A stretch of 64,000 bases of DNA from Microglena sp. YARC (GCA_022414725.1 CM039462.1:32418781-32482780); one strand, 5' to 3'. Counted from the stretch's first letter, positions 53,901 through 61,189 are shown. The notes: generated by a model not told the origin, from the letters alone. Numbers and translations: made by a program.

Positions 53901-56749
53901 AAGAGGATGCTGCAGCATTGGGCGAGCAGAGACCAGATCTCATCACTGCTGCAGGTAGGTGCCCCTGTATGTGGCTTGGCTTGGCTTGGCCTCATCACTT
54001 CTGCAGGTAGGTGCCCCTGTATGTGGCTTGGCTTGGCTTGGCTTGGCCTCATCACTTCTGCAGGTAGGTGCCCCTGTATGTGGCTTGACTTGGCTTGGCT
54101 TGGCCTCATCACTTCTGCAGGTGCCCCTGTATGTGGGTCGGATTGGATTGGATTGGACTGTATTGGCTTGGCTTGGCTTGGCTTGGCTTGAAAAAATAAC
54201 ACGCACGTTCACCCTTTTCCAGTCGTGCTATATGAGGAGAAATACTACCCTGACCTCCTACATACGTCGACGGATCTATTTGCTGCACACACACTCTCTC
54301 GTACTATGCATTCAATCAAATAGCACGCCTGTCCTTCCTTTTTCCAGACACGCTATACGAGAAGAAGCACTACCCTGACCTCCTCCTAAACCCTAAACCC
54401 TAAACTAGATACGTTGACGGATGTATCTGCTGCGCACTCTCTCCCGTACATTGCCTACAAGCAATTAACTCGCCTGTCCACCCTTTTCCAGGTGTGCTAT
54501 ATGAGGAGAAGCAATATCCTGACCTCCTAGCAACGTTGATGGATCTATCTGCTGCGCACACTCTTTCGTACATTGCCTACAAGCAGTTAACTCGCCTGTC
54601 CACCCTTTTCCAGATGTGCTATATGAGGAGAAGCAATATCCTGACCTCCTAGCAACGTTGATGGATCTATCTGCTGCGCACACTCTCTCGTACAATGCCT
54701 ACGATCAAATACCTCGCCCCTGACCTCGCCTGTCCACCCTTTTCCAGACGTGCCGTGTGAGGAAAAGGACTACCCTGACCACCTATATACGGTGACGGAT
54801 CTACCTGCTGTGCACACTCTCTCTCGTACACTGCTTGCAATAAAAAAAACCTATCCACACTTGTCCAGACATGCTGTATGAGGAGAAGCAATATCCTGAC
54901 CTCCTTGATACACTGACGGATGTGACTGCTGCGCACACTCTCTCTCGTGCATTGCCTACAATCAAATACCTCGCCCCTGACTTCGCCTGTCAACCCTTTT
55001 CTAGATGTGCTGTATGAGGAAAAGTACTACTCTGACCTCCTAGATACGTTGACAGATCTATCTGCTGCGTACACTCTCTCTCGTACACTGCATACAGTCA
55101 AATAGCACGCCTGTCCATCCCTTTCCAGACGTGCTATATGAGGAAAAGTAGTACCCTGACCTCCTAGATACACTGACGGATGTAACTGCTGCGCACACTC
55201 TCTCGTACATTGCCTACACTCAAAAAACGCGCTTGTCCATTCCTTCCCAGACGTGCTGTATGAGGAAAAGCACTATCCTGACCTCCTAGCAACGGTGATG
55301 GATCTATCTGCTGCGCTCACACTCTCGTGCTTTGCCTACAATCAAATACCTCGCCCCTGACCTCGCCTGTCCACCCTTTTCCAGATGTGCTGTATGAAGA
55401 AAAGTACTACCCTGACCTCCTAGATACGTTGACGGATCTATCTGCTGCGCACACTCTCTCGTACATTGCCTACAAGCGGCGCAACGTGAGGGAAGAGAGC
55501 TTCATCAGAATGGCGGAGGACAGGGGCTTCTCTGTTGAGGTGGGAACTCCATGTGGAATAACGATTTTATTTAACTGTGTAACTAAATCATCACTGTGTA
55601 TCTATGTATGTGTGTATGTATGTATGCTACAGTCCCTGAGTGCATTCCCACCGTATTTGTATGTAACAGTCCGGGGGTTGGCCAAATAGGCTAAAGACTT
55701 GTCCAACCGTGATAGGAAGGGCTGAAAAGAAAAGGCATTGATGAACTGAACCCAACTGTAGCACGGACATGGTCAATGGATATGAACCAACTGCCATTAA
55801 CATGAAGGGCGCCTGGAGGCGCGTCCCGAATGAAATGAAATTAATTATGAATTCAATTGATTGTAATTAATATTAATTTAATTGTATTTATTTAATGTTG
55901 TGAATATGGACTATGGTAAACTGCCATCAACACACACTAAAACATGACCCGTTTCGAAGAATGGTTAAATGGTCGAGCTTGTTGAACCAACAAAGGTGCT
56001 GGGTTGAATCCCTACAGGTGCGCTTTAGTGTTCGCGGTCGCAGTCAACCGCCATGTAGCTTTATCTATATATTACCGTGCTGTAGTAATCGAACATACGA
56101 CTGGTATATTGATGCTGTAGTAAACGAATATTCGACTGGTATATTGATGCTGTAGTAAACGTATATTCGACTGGTATATTGATGCTGTAGTAAACGAATA
56201 TTCGACTGGTATATTGATGCTGTAGTAAACGAATATTCGACTGGTTTATTGATGCTGTAGTAAACGAATATACGACTGGTATATTGATGCTGTAGTAAAC
56301 GAATATTCGACTGGTATATTGATGCTGTAGTAAACGAATATTCGACTGGTATATTGATGCTGTAGGAAACGAATATACAACTGGTATATTGATGCTGTAG
56401 TAAACGAATCTAATTATATAAACTTTGGCCTACCCCTGGACTGCAATTGAAATTGAAATTGAAATTGTTACATCCGTGTAATACAGTTACTCACAGGACG
56501 TGAAGTTAAGGACACCATAGCGTAAGCCGGAGCTAGCTATAGTCACCATAAGACCACCACATGGACTGGCCTACCCCTGGACTGTCACATACATACATAA
56601 ACTAGTCGGCATGCACATGCATTAAAACACGACCCGCCACTGCCTTCCAGGTTGTCCCCAGTGAGCTTTTGAATGAGGAGTACAGTGACGGCCAATACGT
56701 GGTACTGCGACTCTGCCGCTTGGACACAGATATGGATGTAGATATGTAA
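45752..56749 (+). CDS. METTL21-type (family 16) protein-lysine methyltransferase, 7 exons
   Basis: A predicted S-adenosylmethionine-dependent methyltransferase of the family 16/METTL21 group, whose members mono- to trimethylate lysines of chaperones and translation factors. My model: exons 45752-45820, 47738-47852, 49266-49393, 52033-52101, 53801-53954, 55385-55539 and 56651-56749, about 262 residues (usual 220 to 290). Seen in order: GGHVLRIKQ; GLVVWQLGFVVSELLL; motif I VVDLGTGTGLVGIALALSGA; HVTLTDLD; PLTRENVESN; CCWG (the WG of the family); DLITAADVLYEEKYYPDLL with DVLY (179-182) as the diagnostic DXXY; AYKRR; ERGFSVE-type helix (EDRGFSVEVVPSELL); and a final YVVLRLCRL strand. All six junctions agree in phase (0, 1, 0, 0, 1, 0). 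The substrate cannot be told from sequence. The 11-kb span is mostly echoes and simple repeats. Confidence 0.9.
45890..46615 (+). repeat. Echoes of methyltransferase exon 1, one intact
   Basis: About six further copies of exon 1 with flanks (starts near 45903, 46019, 46154, 46288, 46428 and 46577; period 110 to 145 bp). Four of them lack the CAGGT donor because CAGGTGTGTGGCTG is deleted to CTTGAG. The copy at 46428-46496 keeps both an ATG and a consensus donor. Units share GATCACGCTTACACGGAG and CCTATAGTCTCCTAGCCGTG. Confidence 0.88.
46590..47737 (+). repeat. 5'-edge echoes of methyltransferase exon 2 (seven or more copies)
   Basis: Copies of TTCAGGTTG(G/C)(A/G)GGTCATG, TACTGCGGATCAAGCAGA(C/T) and CCATGACTCCTTGATCAAAT near 46690, 46955, 47053, 47152, 47250, 47350 and 47545, about 100 bp apart, separated by AATCCAATCATTGATT. 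The plain reading GGHVLRIKQ survives only in part of them. Confidence 0.85.
47738..47852 (+). CDS. Methyltransferase exon 2
   Basis: VGGHVLRIKQMPKASGALLS then DGPSNTQVLWGGDDEEEK and one base. GG..LRI.Q matches the strand that precedes the methyltransferase core in METTL21 proteins. The acceptor is CTTCAG and the donor AAAAG before GTGGGT, phase 1. The GGDDEEEK linker is probably an insert specific to this lineage. Confidence 0.82.
47853..48280 (+). repeat. 3'-edge echoes of methyltransferase exon 2 (two copies)
   Basis: Copies at 48001-48095 and 48181-48275 repeat AAGTGCTGTGGGGTGGGGAT, GATGAAGAGG and AAAGGTGGGTTTGGGTCC, with the same donor as exon 2. They are separated by (AAC)n spacers. Confidence 0.88.
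48300..49125. repeat. Poly-G, (AAC)n and CCCCACC microsatellites in intron 2
   Basis: Poly-G near 48340-48370, (AAC)n at 48770-48840, and about 250 bp of CCCCACCC/CCCCATCCC (48845-49115). A fragment TTAATCATTAAGATCAAAAA separates them. No coding signal. Confidence 0.9.
49126..49262 (+). repeat. 5'-edge echoes of methyltransferase exon 3 with telomere-like joints
   Basis: Two copies of GTGGTGCAG(G/T)(G/A)TCTGGAGG, then ATCTAACCTAGAGAATG and GGGCCTTG, joined to the next by ATAACCCTAAACCCTAAACC (about 49168-49187) and ATAACCCTGAACCCTAAACC (about 49236-49255). Confidence 0.9.
49266..49393 (+). CDS. Methyltransferase exon 3
   Basis: SGGSNLENVGLVVWQLGFVV then SELLLKHPPWGQNWQDVRVV and DL. (G/A).VVW....(L/V)...L is the METTL21 hallmark preceding motif I. 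Phase 1 start, phase 0 end, donor GTAAGGCC. Confidence 0.9.
49430..50145 (+). repeat. 3'-edge echoes of methyltransferase exon 3 (five copies)
   Basis: Copies near 49498-49590, 49677-49765, 49833-49870, 49923-50012 and 50097-50145 (continuing after the MITE at 50301) repeat GAGCTGTTGTTGAA(G/A)CA(C/T)C, TTGGGG(C/G)CATAACTGG and the donor GGTAAGGCCCCT. Frames are broken in most. Confidence 0.88.
50142..50299. mobile_element. hAT-like MITE, CATATGAT family, copy 3
   Basis: A 158-bp element inserted in an exon 3 echo. The echo phrase GGCATAACTGGAA is present on both sides; read as an 8-bp duplication it is GGGCATAA (50134-50141) and AGGCATAA (50300-50307), 7 of 8. The interior matches copies 1 and 2 (ATCATATGATGTTGACC; GTCAGACTGCCGGCATC; TTGCCGTTCCCT). 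Confidence 0.72.
50318..50480. repeat. CACACC/CCCATCCC microsatellite
   Basis: Runs of CACACCACACC, CCCATCCCATCCC and CCCTCACC. Plus- and minus-strand frames here have no other support. Confidence 0.9.
50481..52032. other. Intron 3 remainder, one unassigned GC-richer block
   Basis: It contains an (AAT)n tract (50835-50945), then a GC-richer block (about 50960-51320) with overlapping open frames in all three plus frames and no recognised domain, then AT-rich DNA to exon 4. The block begins after ATCTCCATAG with VPKSKNALSWYK in one frame and could be a decayed gene fragment or transposon piece. I cannot assign it. Confidence 0.4.
52033..52101 (+). CDS. Methyltransferase exon 4 (SAM motif I)
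   Basis: 23 codons, GTGTGLVGIALALSGAHVTL then TDL. With VVDL from exon 3 it completes the (E/D)LG(T/A)GTGLVG SAM-binding motif. Acceptor CCTCCAG, donor GTGAGTTC, phase 0 on both sides. Confidence 0.95.
52370..53170. repeat. 29-bp array of TACCCTGTATCTGTACTGC
   Basis: About 25 units of TACCCTGTATCTGTACTGC then TTTAGCA, bracketed on both sides by a longer motif (GCATTCACTGTGCT, CCAACCTGAGGACCCAT and GTGCAGTG at about 52455-52498 and 53117-53155). It shows no similarity to exon 4 or 5, so it is an ordinary minisatellite and not an echo. Confidence 0.9.
53370..53800 (+). repeat. 5'-edge echoes of methyltransferase exon 5 (five or six copies)
   Basis: Units of 75 to 90 bp end with TATTTCACTTGTCAACTGC and TACAGGA (or TATAGGA), the exon 5 acceptor plus two exon bases, followed by AT-rich AAATAAATA spacer. 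These echoes carry almost no exon sequence but a complete polypyrimidine/acceptor module. Confidence 0.88.
53801..53954 (+). CDS. Methyltransferase exon 5
   Basis: DHIIPLTRENVESNCCGRGI then AHMPTVARCCWGSKEDA and RPDLITAA plus one base. It covers motif II, the WG element and the post-motif approach to DXXY. Acceptor GCTACAG, donor GTAGGTGC, phase 1 at the end. Confidence 0.88.
53985..54200 (+). repeat. 3'-edge echoes of methyltransferase exon 5 (three copies) with TTGGC tracts
   Basis: CCTCATCACTTCTGCAGGTA then GGTGCCCCTGTATGTGG is repeated three times after the true donor, with (TTGGC)n filling the gaps. Confidence 0.9.
54215..55384 (+). repeat. 5'-edge echoes of methyltransferase exon 6 (nine copies)
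   Basis: Nine copies about 120 to 135 bp apart (starts near 54222, 54348, 54490, 54613, 54748, 54868, 55003, 55128 and 55248). Each has CTTTTCCAGA(C/T)GTGCT, then about 95 coding bases (YEEK.YPDLL.TL.DLSAAHTL) and a spacer with CAAATA(C/G)C(T/A)CGCC. Most stay open through LSYIAY. One copy (about 54381-54406) has CCTAAACCCTAAACCCTAAA inserted between CCTCCT and AGATACGTTGACGG. Confidence 0.92.
55385..55539 (+). CDS. Methyltransferase exon 6 (DXXY exon)
   Basis: With G from exon 5 it forms DVLYEEKYYPDLLDTLTDLS then HTLSYIAYKRRNVREESFIR and MAEDRGFSVE. AYKRR....E..F...AE..GF is the family's conserved C-terminal core. Acceptor TTTTCCAG, donor GTGGGAAC. Confidence 0.95.
55665..55765 (-). repeat. 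Dispersed retroposon-like repeat R1, minus-strand copy
   Basis: It reads as the reverse complement of the R1 end: GTAACAGTCCGGGGGTTGGC, CAAATAGGCTAAAGACTTG and GATGAACTGAACCCAACTG. It lies in the last intron of the methyltransferase. Confidence 0.7.
55955..56060 (+). mobile_element. tRNA-derived SINE, copy 2 (short)
   Basis: Box A-like TGGTTAAATGG (55962-55972) and box B GGTTGAATCCC (56002-56012), 40 nt apart. Then TGCGCTTTAGTGTTCGCGGT and CGCAGTCAACCGCCATG, shared with the other SINE copies. The tail is absent. Confidence 0.72.
56075..56415. repeat. 35-bp array of TATTCGACTGGTATATTGAT
   Basis: About nine units of CGAATATTCGACTGGTATA then TTGATGCTGTAGTAAA, immediately downstream of the SINE. 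No echo relationship to a neighbouring exon is seen. Confidence 0.92.
56651..56749 (+). CDS. Methyltransferase exon 7 and stop
   Basis: VVPSELLNEEYSDGQYVVLR then LCRLDTDMDVDM and TAA. The VP.ELL..EY pattern and the closing hydrophobic strand match the C-termini of METTL21-like enzymes. Acceptor CCTTCCAG, phase 0. Confidence 0.88.
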   Translation, partial: VVPSELLNEEYSDGQYVVLRLCRLDTDMDVDM

Positions 56750-56759
56750 ATATATAATA

Positions 56760-56825
56760 TACCTTATGACGAGGCGTGAGGTTGAGGGGGGCAGCCCGTT
56801 TGCTTGCATCGGGGCCAACCACCAT
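56760..56825 (+). repeat. Dispersed repeat GAGGCGTGAGGTTGAGGGGG
   Basis: TTATGACGAGGCGTGAGGTT, GAGGGGGGCAGCCCGTTTGC and TTGCATCGGGGCCAACCAC. It matches 60277-60335 at most positions. Unassigned. Confidence 0.6.
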
Positions 56826-56879
56826 ATGGATAAAAACCACACAATTAAATTATCATCCCATGTGGGATGACGATGACAT

Positions 56880-57035
56880 CATAATTGTAGAATTAAATTA
56901 ACACTGCAACACGAACTCAGGCCCCCTGTCCGTTAATCGATTGTTTGGGGTTCAGTTCATCAATGTTTTGTATGTTTAGCCCTTCCTGTGGCGGTTGGGC
57001 AAGTCCTTTTAGCCTATTTGGTTTACCCCTGAAAC
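56880..57035 (+). repeat. Dispersed retroposon-like repeat R1, copy
   Basis: It contains GTAGAATTAAATTAACACTG, CGATTGTTTGGGGTTCAGTT, CATCAATGTTTTG, GCCCTTCCTGTGGCGGTTGG and ends in TTTGGTTTACCCCTG. It begins 130 bp after the methyltransferase stop. Confidence 0.65.
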
Positions 57036-57148
57036 CCCACCCTCAGAAGGCATGACCCCCAGCAGTTAGTACCCCTTGGTAACAGGAACTGTTTCGGTAG
57101 AGATAGAGGACGGCCAAGTACTCCAACTCCCCCTTTCACTCTGCCCAA

Positions 57149-57339
57149 CAGGGTACTACAAAGCTCGCGCGGCAGCGCGATATCACGCACACTTTTTGAG
57201 CCCCTCTGCGCGTTTCGCACAGTTTTTCAACCCCCTGTGGGCGCAGCGCGAAGTTATTGCCCTTTTTGCACTACGAAGCGCTGACCAATTTGACGTTTGT
57301 GCGCTTTAAGCGCTGCCCAATTTGGCAAGTAGTACCCTG
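57149..57339. mobile_element. hAT-like MITE, CAGGGTACT family, copy D
   Basis: A 191-bp element, ends CAGGGTACTACAAAGC and GGCAAGTAGTACCCTG. The flanks CTGCCCAA (57141-57148) and CTGCCCAG (57340-57347) match 7 of 8. The interior GTTTTTCAACCCCCTGTGGG and GCGC words match copy A. Inserted in otherwise unassigned sequence just upstream of LINE remains. Confidence 0.82.
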
Positions 57340-57376
57340 CTGCCCAGCAGAGGTGAACTGTACAATTTCTAACACC

Positions 57377-57458
57377 TGTCAGCGCTACTAGGCTGCGGGA
57401 GCATTGAGGACATCTTGCAAGCTATCCTCAATGCTCCCACAGCCTAGTAGCTCTGACA
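57377..57458. repeat. Near-perfect 34-bp inverted repeat with 14-nt loop
   Basis: The left arm (57377-57410) contains GCTACTAGGCTGCGGGAGC and ATTGAGGA; the right arm (57425-57458) is its reverse complement with two mismatches. The loop is CATCTTGCAAGCTA. A transcript from either strand would form a long hairpin like a small-RNA precursor, but a template-switch or foldback origin is equally possible. It lies between a MITE and a LINE fragment. Confidence 0.8.
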
Positions 57459-57464
57459 ACGCCT

Positions 57465-58320
57465 GATAAGGATGAGGGTTGATTCAGCTGTAGAACTTGA
57501 TGGGATTCCGGGTGTCTTCATGAAGAATGCCGGGGTTAGAAAACAGATAGCGCCTGTAGGGGCGTGGTGCTCAGGGTACCCTCCCGTACGCCCCAGCTGG
57601 GAAAAGTCTCCATGGCAGACATAGTAAGTGTCACCCTTCAGGCTGTAGCTTCCAGAGGGGAGGCTAGTGATGGTAGACACACACACATCTTGCAGCCCGT
57701 TTTCTGTTACTTGTTCGAAGAAAAAAATATAACTTGTAAAACTCCCCAATTTGGAAAGAATGCGAGAATTTCGCCCCTTCATGAGAGTAATGATGTGCAT
57801 GACCCCAACAACTACAGAGAGTTAGCAATGACCGGGCAGTGACTATATATTGTATGCAAGCATTCAGGGATCTGGTGACAGAGTGGTGTGGAAAGGGAAA
57901 AAAGCCCTGACACAATTTGGGTTCTACCCAGATCGTTTCAATTTCCGGAGTCTGGGACAAGGGAAGGATAATAGCTTTACAGTAGGCATCAGACAGGAGG
58001 AGCCGACCGATGAGGAAGATAGCAGCAGTCCTTCAGGGTACTGCTTGTGACTGAGTGCGTGCCCTATCTGGCAGCGGCACTACAGTAGGCGCGACAGGGT
58101 GGGGAACCTGCGCGCTTTCAGTCACTCTAGAGAAGCCGGGAAAGCCGGACAATAACAGATCCCAAGCTCGCAACAAACTTCAACATATGTTTATCTTGAT
58201 AAACCTTATTCAGGCTGCCAAACAAAGAAGAAGAAAACAAGTACACTGTGCGCAGGACTGTGCGTTCATAGACTTTAGTCAAGCTTCTGACACTGTCAAC
58301 AGGAATGATTTGGGGTAACT
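57465..58320 (+). pseudogene. Decayed non-LTR retrotransposon (LINE) reverse transcriptase
   Basis: Separate plus-strand fragments occur in the order found in LINE reverse transcriptases: AVELDGIPGVFMKNA (about 57480-57535), RISPLHESNDVHDPNNYREL (about 57765-57830), possibly TQFGFYPDRF (57918-57950) and FIDFSQASDTVNRNDL (58262-58315, the usual F.DF..AFD.VN..L motif with its catalytic Asp). The intervening frames are shifted or stopped and the catalytic FADD-type motif is not seen. A dead, rearranged copy; clade not determined. Confidence 0.75.
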
Positions 58321-58500
58321 CTTTTACAAGGGGTAACTTTTGGGGTAACTCTTTTACAAGGGGGACTCTTTTACAATGGGTAACTCTTTTACAAGGGGGA
58401 CTCTTTTACAAGGGGTAACTCTTTTACAAGGGGTAACTTTTGGGGCAACTCTTTTACAAGGGGTAACTTTTGGGGAAACTCTTTTACAAGGGGGATGTGC
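58303..58500. repeat. ACTCTTTTACAAGGGG repeat
   Basis: About nine units of AACTCTTTTACAAGGGG with variable fillers TAACTTTTGGGG and GG. Directly follows the LINE remains. Confidence 0.9.
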
Positions 58501-58517
58501 CTTCTCCTCTTCTTTAG

Positions 58518-58597
58518 GCAACCAAAGACCTAAACGAAGATGATTCTTATGAGTTGGTAGATGGGAGTAGAAGTACGGGTCCAATCAATCCTGCCAG
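58518..58597 (+). CDS. Possible orphan exon
   Basis: A CTTTAG acceptor and a CCAG/GTGAGTC donor bound an open 80-nt segment reading ATKDLNEDDSYELVDGSRST then GPINPA. Splice sites and composition are exon-like, but no partner exon is found. A following frame (FIDEALLNLRRKYQKLISQS) lies in a segment that ends in MITE-like sequence. It may belong to a transposon or to an unrecognised gene. Confidence 0.35.
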
Positions 58598-58696
58598 GTG
58601 AGTCAAACAGGGAGATGGGGCAAATTTATTGACGAAGCCTTACTGAATTTGAGAAGAAAGTATCAGAAGCTGATTTCCCAATCTAAGAACAAAGTG

Positions 58697-58760
58697 CGCG
58701 CTTGGAAGTACCCTGGTGCAATCCAGAAGAGGAAGGTCGTGCGAAGCTACCTCTGTATGT
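58697..58760 (+). mobile_element. Terminal fragment of a CAGGGTACT-family MITE
   Basis: GCGCGCTTGGAAGTACCCTG matches the right end of the family, followed by GTGCAATCCAGAAGAGGAAG, which also follows copy B at 39361. Only the last 20 or so bases of the element are present. Confidence 0.5.
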
Positions 58761-58869
58761 ATGACAGTATGCAGAGATTGGATCAAGCATATTTGTATTA
58801 GAGCAATAAGTTGTTTGATTGATTTTTGATTGTATTGATAACATTTACATTTCCCCTACTCATTATTTT

Positions 58870-59110
58870 TTCTCCCGAAGACGGCGAGCAGCCAAATTGC
58901 TGGCTGGAGCTATGTAACCAAGTTCAAGTTCCCAGGCTAAAGGGACTCGCACCCCAACAATAAGCACTCTGGGATTTTCTTAATGATGAGTACCATGATG
59001 GCCAATATGCCGTTACACTGTCCCTGGTAACTTTATTTACTGCCAAAGACGGCGAGCAGACAAATTGCTGGCTGGAGGTATGTAACCAAGTTCAGGTTCA
59101 ACTTCATACT
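58870..59110 (+). repeat. Two copies of the GAAGACGGCGAGC repeat
   Basis: Copies near 58878-58930 and 59045-59105 contain AAGACGGCGAGCAG, CAAATTGCTGGCTGGAG and TATGTAACCAAGTTCAGGTT. A third copy is at 2736-2780. The first is followed by a segment reminiscent of the methyltransferase last exon (TTAATGATGAGTACCATGAT, GGCCAATATGCCGT), suggesting a stray echo of that exon. Confidence 0.55.
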
Positions 59111-59214
59111 ACACATAGTATAATTATGTAGCACGAACTGGGCAGCTGACTGTACTGACTGGGCAGCTGACTGATGGGCAGCTGACTGTATCGGCTTCTA
59201 GGCAGGTAAATAAT

Positions 59215-59355
59215 CACTGTAGCACGAACTCAGGGCCCAAGTCGGTAAAACAATTGTTTGGGGTTCAGTTCATCAATGTTCTTTCTTTTTAAGCCCTTCC
59301 TATAACGGTGGGGCAAGTCCCTTTAGCCTAGTTGACCTACCCCTGGACTTTAACT
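59215..59355 (+). repeat. Dispersed retroposon-like repeat R1, copy
   Basis: The full set of blocks: CACGAACTCAGGGCCC, CAATTGTTTGGGGTTCAGTT, CATCAATGTTCTTTC, AAGCCCTTCCTATAACGG, GGGGCAAGTCCCTTTAGCC and GACCTACCCCTGGACTTTAA. Confidence 0.75.
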
Positions 59356-59384
59356 TACATTCAAGGAGAAATCCTGGCGAGGAG

Positions 59385-59545
59385 TGGTATTAAGGGAGCC
59401 TGTCGTTCGGAGGTTGAGTACCGGTGCTGTCTGCAACCTGAACTGGACATAGCTACCATGGCGGTTGACAGCGATCGCAAGCGCCCAGGCGTACCCAGAG
59501 GGATTCGAACACTGCACCGGCGTTTGGAAGCGTCTCATTTTGACA
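59385..59545 (-). mobile_element. tRNA-derived SINE, copy 3
   Basis: A reverse-strand copy. On the minus strand it has box B-like GTGTTCGAATCCC, then GATCGCTGTCAACCGCCATG, GTAGCTATGTCCAG and a tail GGCTCCCTTAATACCACTCC. Box A is degenerate or lost. It abuts an R1 copy, whose end it may share. Confidence 0.7.
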
Positions 59546-59559
59546 TTTCAACTTCCCCA

Positions 59560-59885
59560 TTCATACTGGTCTCGTTTCATTTCGGCCCTCTTGGTCAGGT
59601 CTTTCTGGCAACCACCATCAACCATCTATTCATTTTACCTCCCCAACTCACACCGTCTCATTTTGGCCCTGTCAGTCAGTTCTTACTAGCAACCACCATC
59701 AATCATTTATTCGTTTCACCTCCCCAACTCATCCCGTTCCCGTCTCACTTTGGCCCTGTCAGTCAAGTCTTCCTGGTACTCCAACCAACATCAATCATTC
59801 ATCCATTTTGCTTCCCCGATCCATCCTGTTCCTGCCTCATTTATTAATTTCACTTCCCAACTCATATCACCTCCCCAACTCGTCC
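59560..59885 (-). repeat. 3'-edge echoes of the coiled-coil exon (three copies)
   Basis: Copies near 59555-59600, 59640-59690 and 59720-59785 carry CGTCTCATTTTGGCCCTGTC and AGTCA(A/G)(G/T)TCTT, the end of the exon at 59898 (QEDLTDRAKMRRE), followed by CACCTCCCCAACTCA and CCATCAATCATTTATTC spacers. Confidence 0.85.
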
Positions 59886-59897
59886 CGTTCCCGTCTC

Positions 59898-60080
59898 ATT
59901 TTGGCCCTGTCAGTCAAGTCTTCCTGGTACTCCAACCACTTGTTGTATGTTGCTGACTTGGTTCCATGTGTGCGCAGCTTTTGAACTGACTCCTCTGCAG
60001 CCTCCACCACCTCCTTGTGAGTCTGTAGGGACTCCTCTTGCTTGACGCGGAGCTTCTGAATCAGCTGCAGATCCTTTTGC
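59898..60080 (-). CDS. Coiled-coil protein, internal exon
   Basis: On the minus strand: KDLQLIQKLRVKQEESLQTH then KEVVEAAEESVQKLRTHGTK and YNKWLEYQEDLTDRAKMRRE. Heptad-like spacing with no prolines predicts a long coiled coil. The right boundary is near TGCAAAAG (acceptor) and the left near a GGGGAG/GTGATATG donor. I do not recognise the family; the pattern is common in cytoskeletal and ciliary proteins. It probably belongs with the Lys/Arg-rich exon at about 62040-62130 on the same strand. Confidence 0.6.
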
Positions 60081-60082
60081 AC

Positions 60083-60255
60083 CTTTGTGTGTGTGTGTGG
60101 TGTGTGGTGTGTGGTGTGTGTGCGTTGTGTGTGGATGTATGGGTATGGGTATGGGTGTGTGTGGGTGGGGGGCACCTCCTCGTGTGTCTGCACGGACTCC
60201 TCTTGCTTGGCGCCGAGCTTCTGAATCAGCCGCAGATCCTTTTGAACCTGTCAAT
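60083..60255 (-). repeat. 5'-edge echo of the coiled-coil exon
   Basis: About 60172-60250 repeats the exon start (VQKDLRLIQKLGAKQEESVQ then THEEV) with its acceptor, followed by GTGTGTGTGG and GGGTATGGGTATGG spacer. It is open in frame. Confidence 0.85.
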
Positions 60256-60276
60256 AAATCAATAAACAGTTCGCCT

Positions 60277-60530
60277 TATTATGAGGCGTGAGGTTGAGGG
60301 GGCCAGTCCGTTTGCTTGCACTGGGGGCAACCACTAATGCCTGACTACACAATGCTGCACAATGCTTTTTCCAGGCAAAGCATTAGTAAACCAAAGGAGC
60401 ACTGCATGCGATTCGAATTGCCTCTCCCGATTAACACCTGGCCATATGCATTTGCGACCTCATGTCTGACTACACAATGCTGCACAATGCTTTCCCAGGC
60501 AAACCATTAGTAAACCAAACGAGCACTGCA
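60277..60530 (+). repeat. GAGGCGTGAGGTTGAGGGGG copy and a duplicated 100-bp block
   Basis: 60277-60335 matches 56760-56825. The block GACTACACAATGCTGCACAA, CAGGCAAA(G/C)CATTAGTAAA and CGAGCACTGCATG occurs twice (60345-60412 and 60467-60535). Confidence 0.7.
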
Positions 60531-60535
60531 TGTGA

Positions 60536-61180
60536 TTTTATTTTGAGGATTAGTTGGAAGACCTCTCCCGAATGTTGTGGAACGGGCTTGTCTTGGGCCA
60601 TCAACAACAATGGCCTGTCGATGACAACGTAATGATATGTAATGCTGTTGGTGGCACTTGTACTTGCCTCTGTTTTTTAATGATTGTATCTGCTTGTATG
60701 AAGATTAAGTTTATTTTTTTAGGAGCAATGGTTATCACGCTGCTGCTACTGCCGGAGACCAACAATGGCCTGCCGATGAAATGTATTGTGATTCGAGCCG
60801 CGCCTCCTATTTGTAACACCTGACACTATGCATTAGCTGCCTCCCTCCACCTTCCACCTCACCTATGTATGTGCGTGATGTTACAGTATAGGGGTAGCCA
60901 AATAGGCTTAAGGGACTTGTCCAACCATGACAGGGGTGGGGGGGCTATAACGAAAAAGCACATGGAGGTAGAAAGCAGCACATGCTAGTAGTAACAGTTA
61001 AGGGGTAGCCAAATAGGCTAAAGGGACTTGCCCAACCTTAACACAGGAAAGGCAGTAAAACAAAAGTGGTGAACTGAAACCAAACAAAACATAAACGACG
61101 CGGGGACCAAATACAAACACACATACTAACACACACACGCAAACACACACATGGTTTGCTCCGCAGAGGCTACAAAACAA
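60536..61180. other. Stretch with two R1 minus-strand copies, no gene
   Basis: It contains R1 reverse copies at about 60885-60970 and 61000-61090 (GGGGTAGCCAAATAGGCT and AAGGGACTTG(T/C)CCAACC). Short Leu-rich frames at 60554-60823 on either strand lack support. Confidence 0.5.
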
Positions 61181-61189
61181 ACCGAACAA

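Noticed and set aside
57444..57800. 118-residue minus-strand protein
   Set aside because: It is antisense to LINE reverse-transcriptase fragments that read sensibly on the plus strand.
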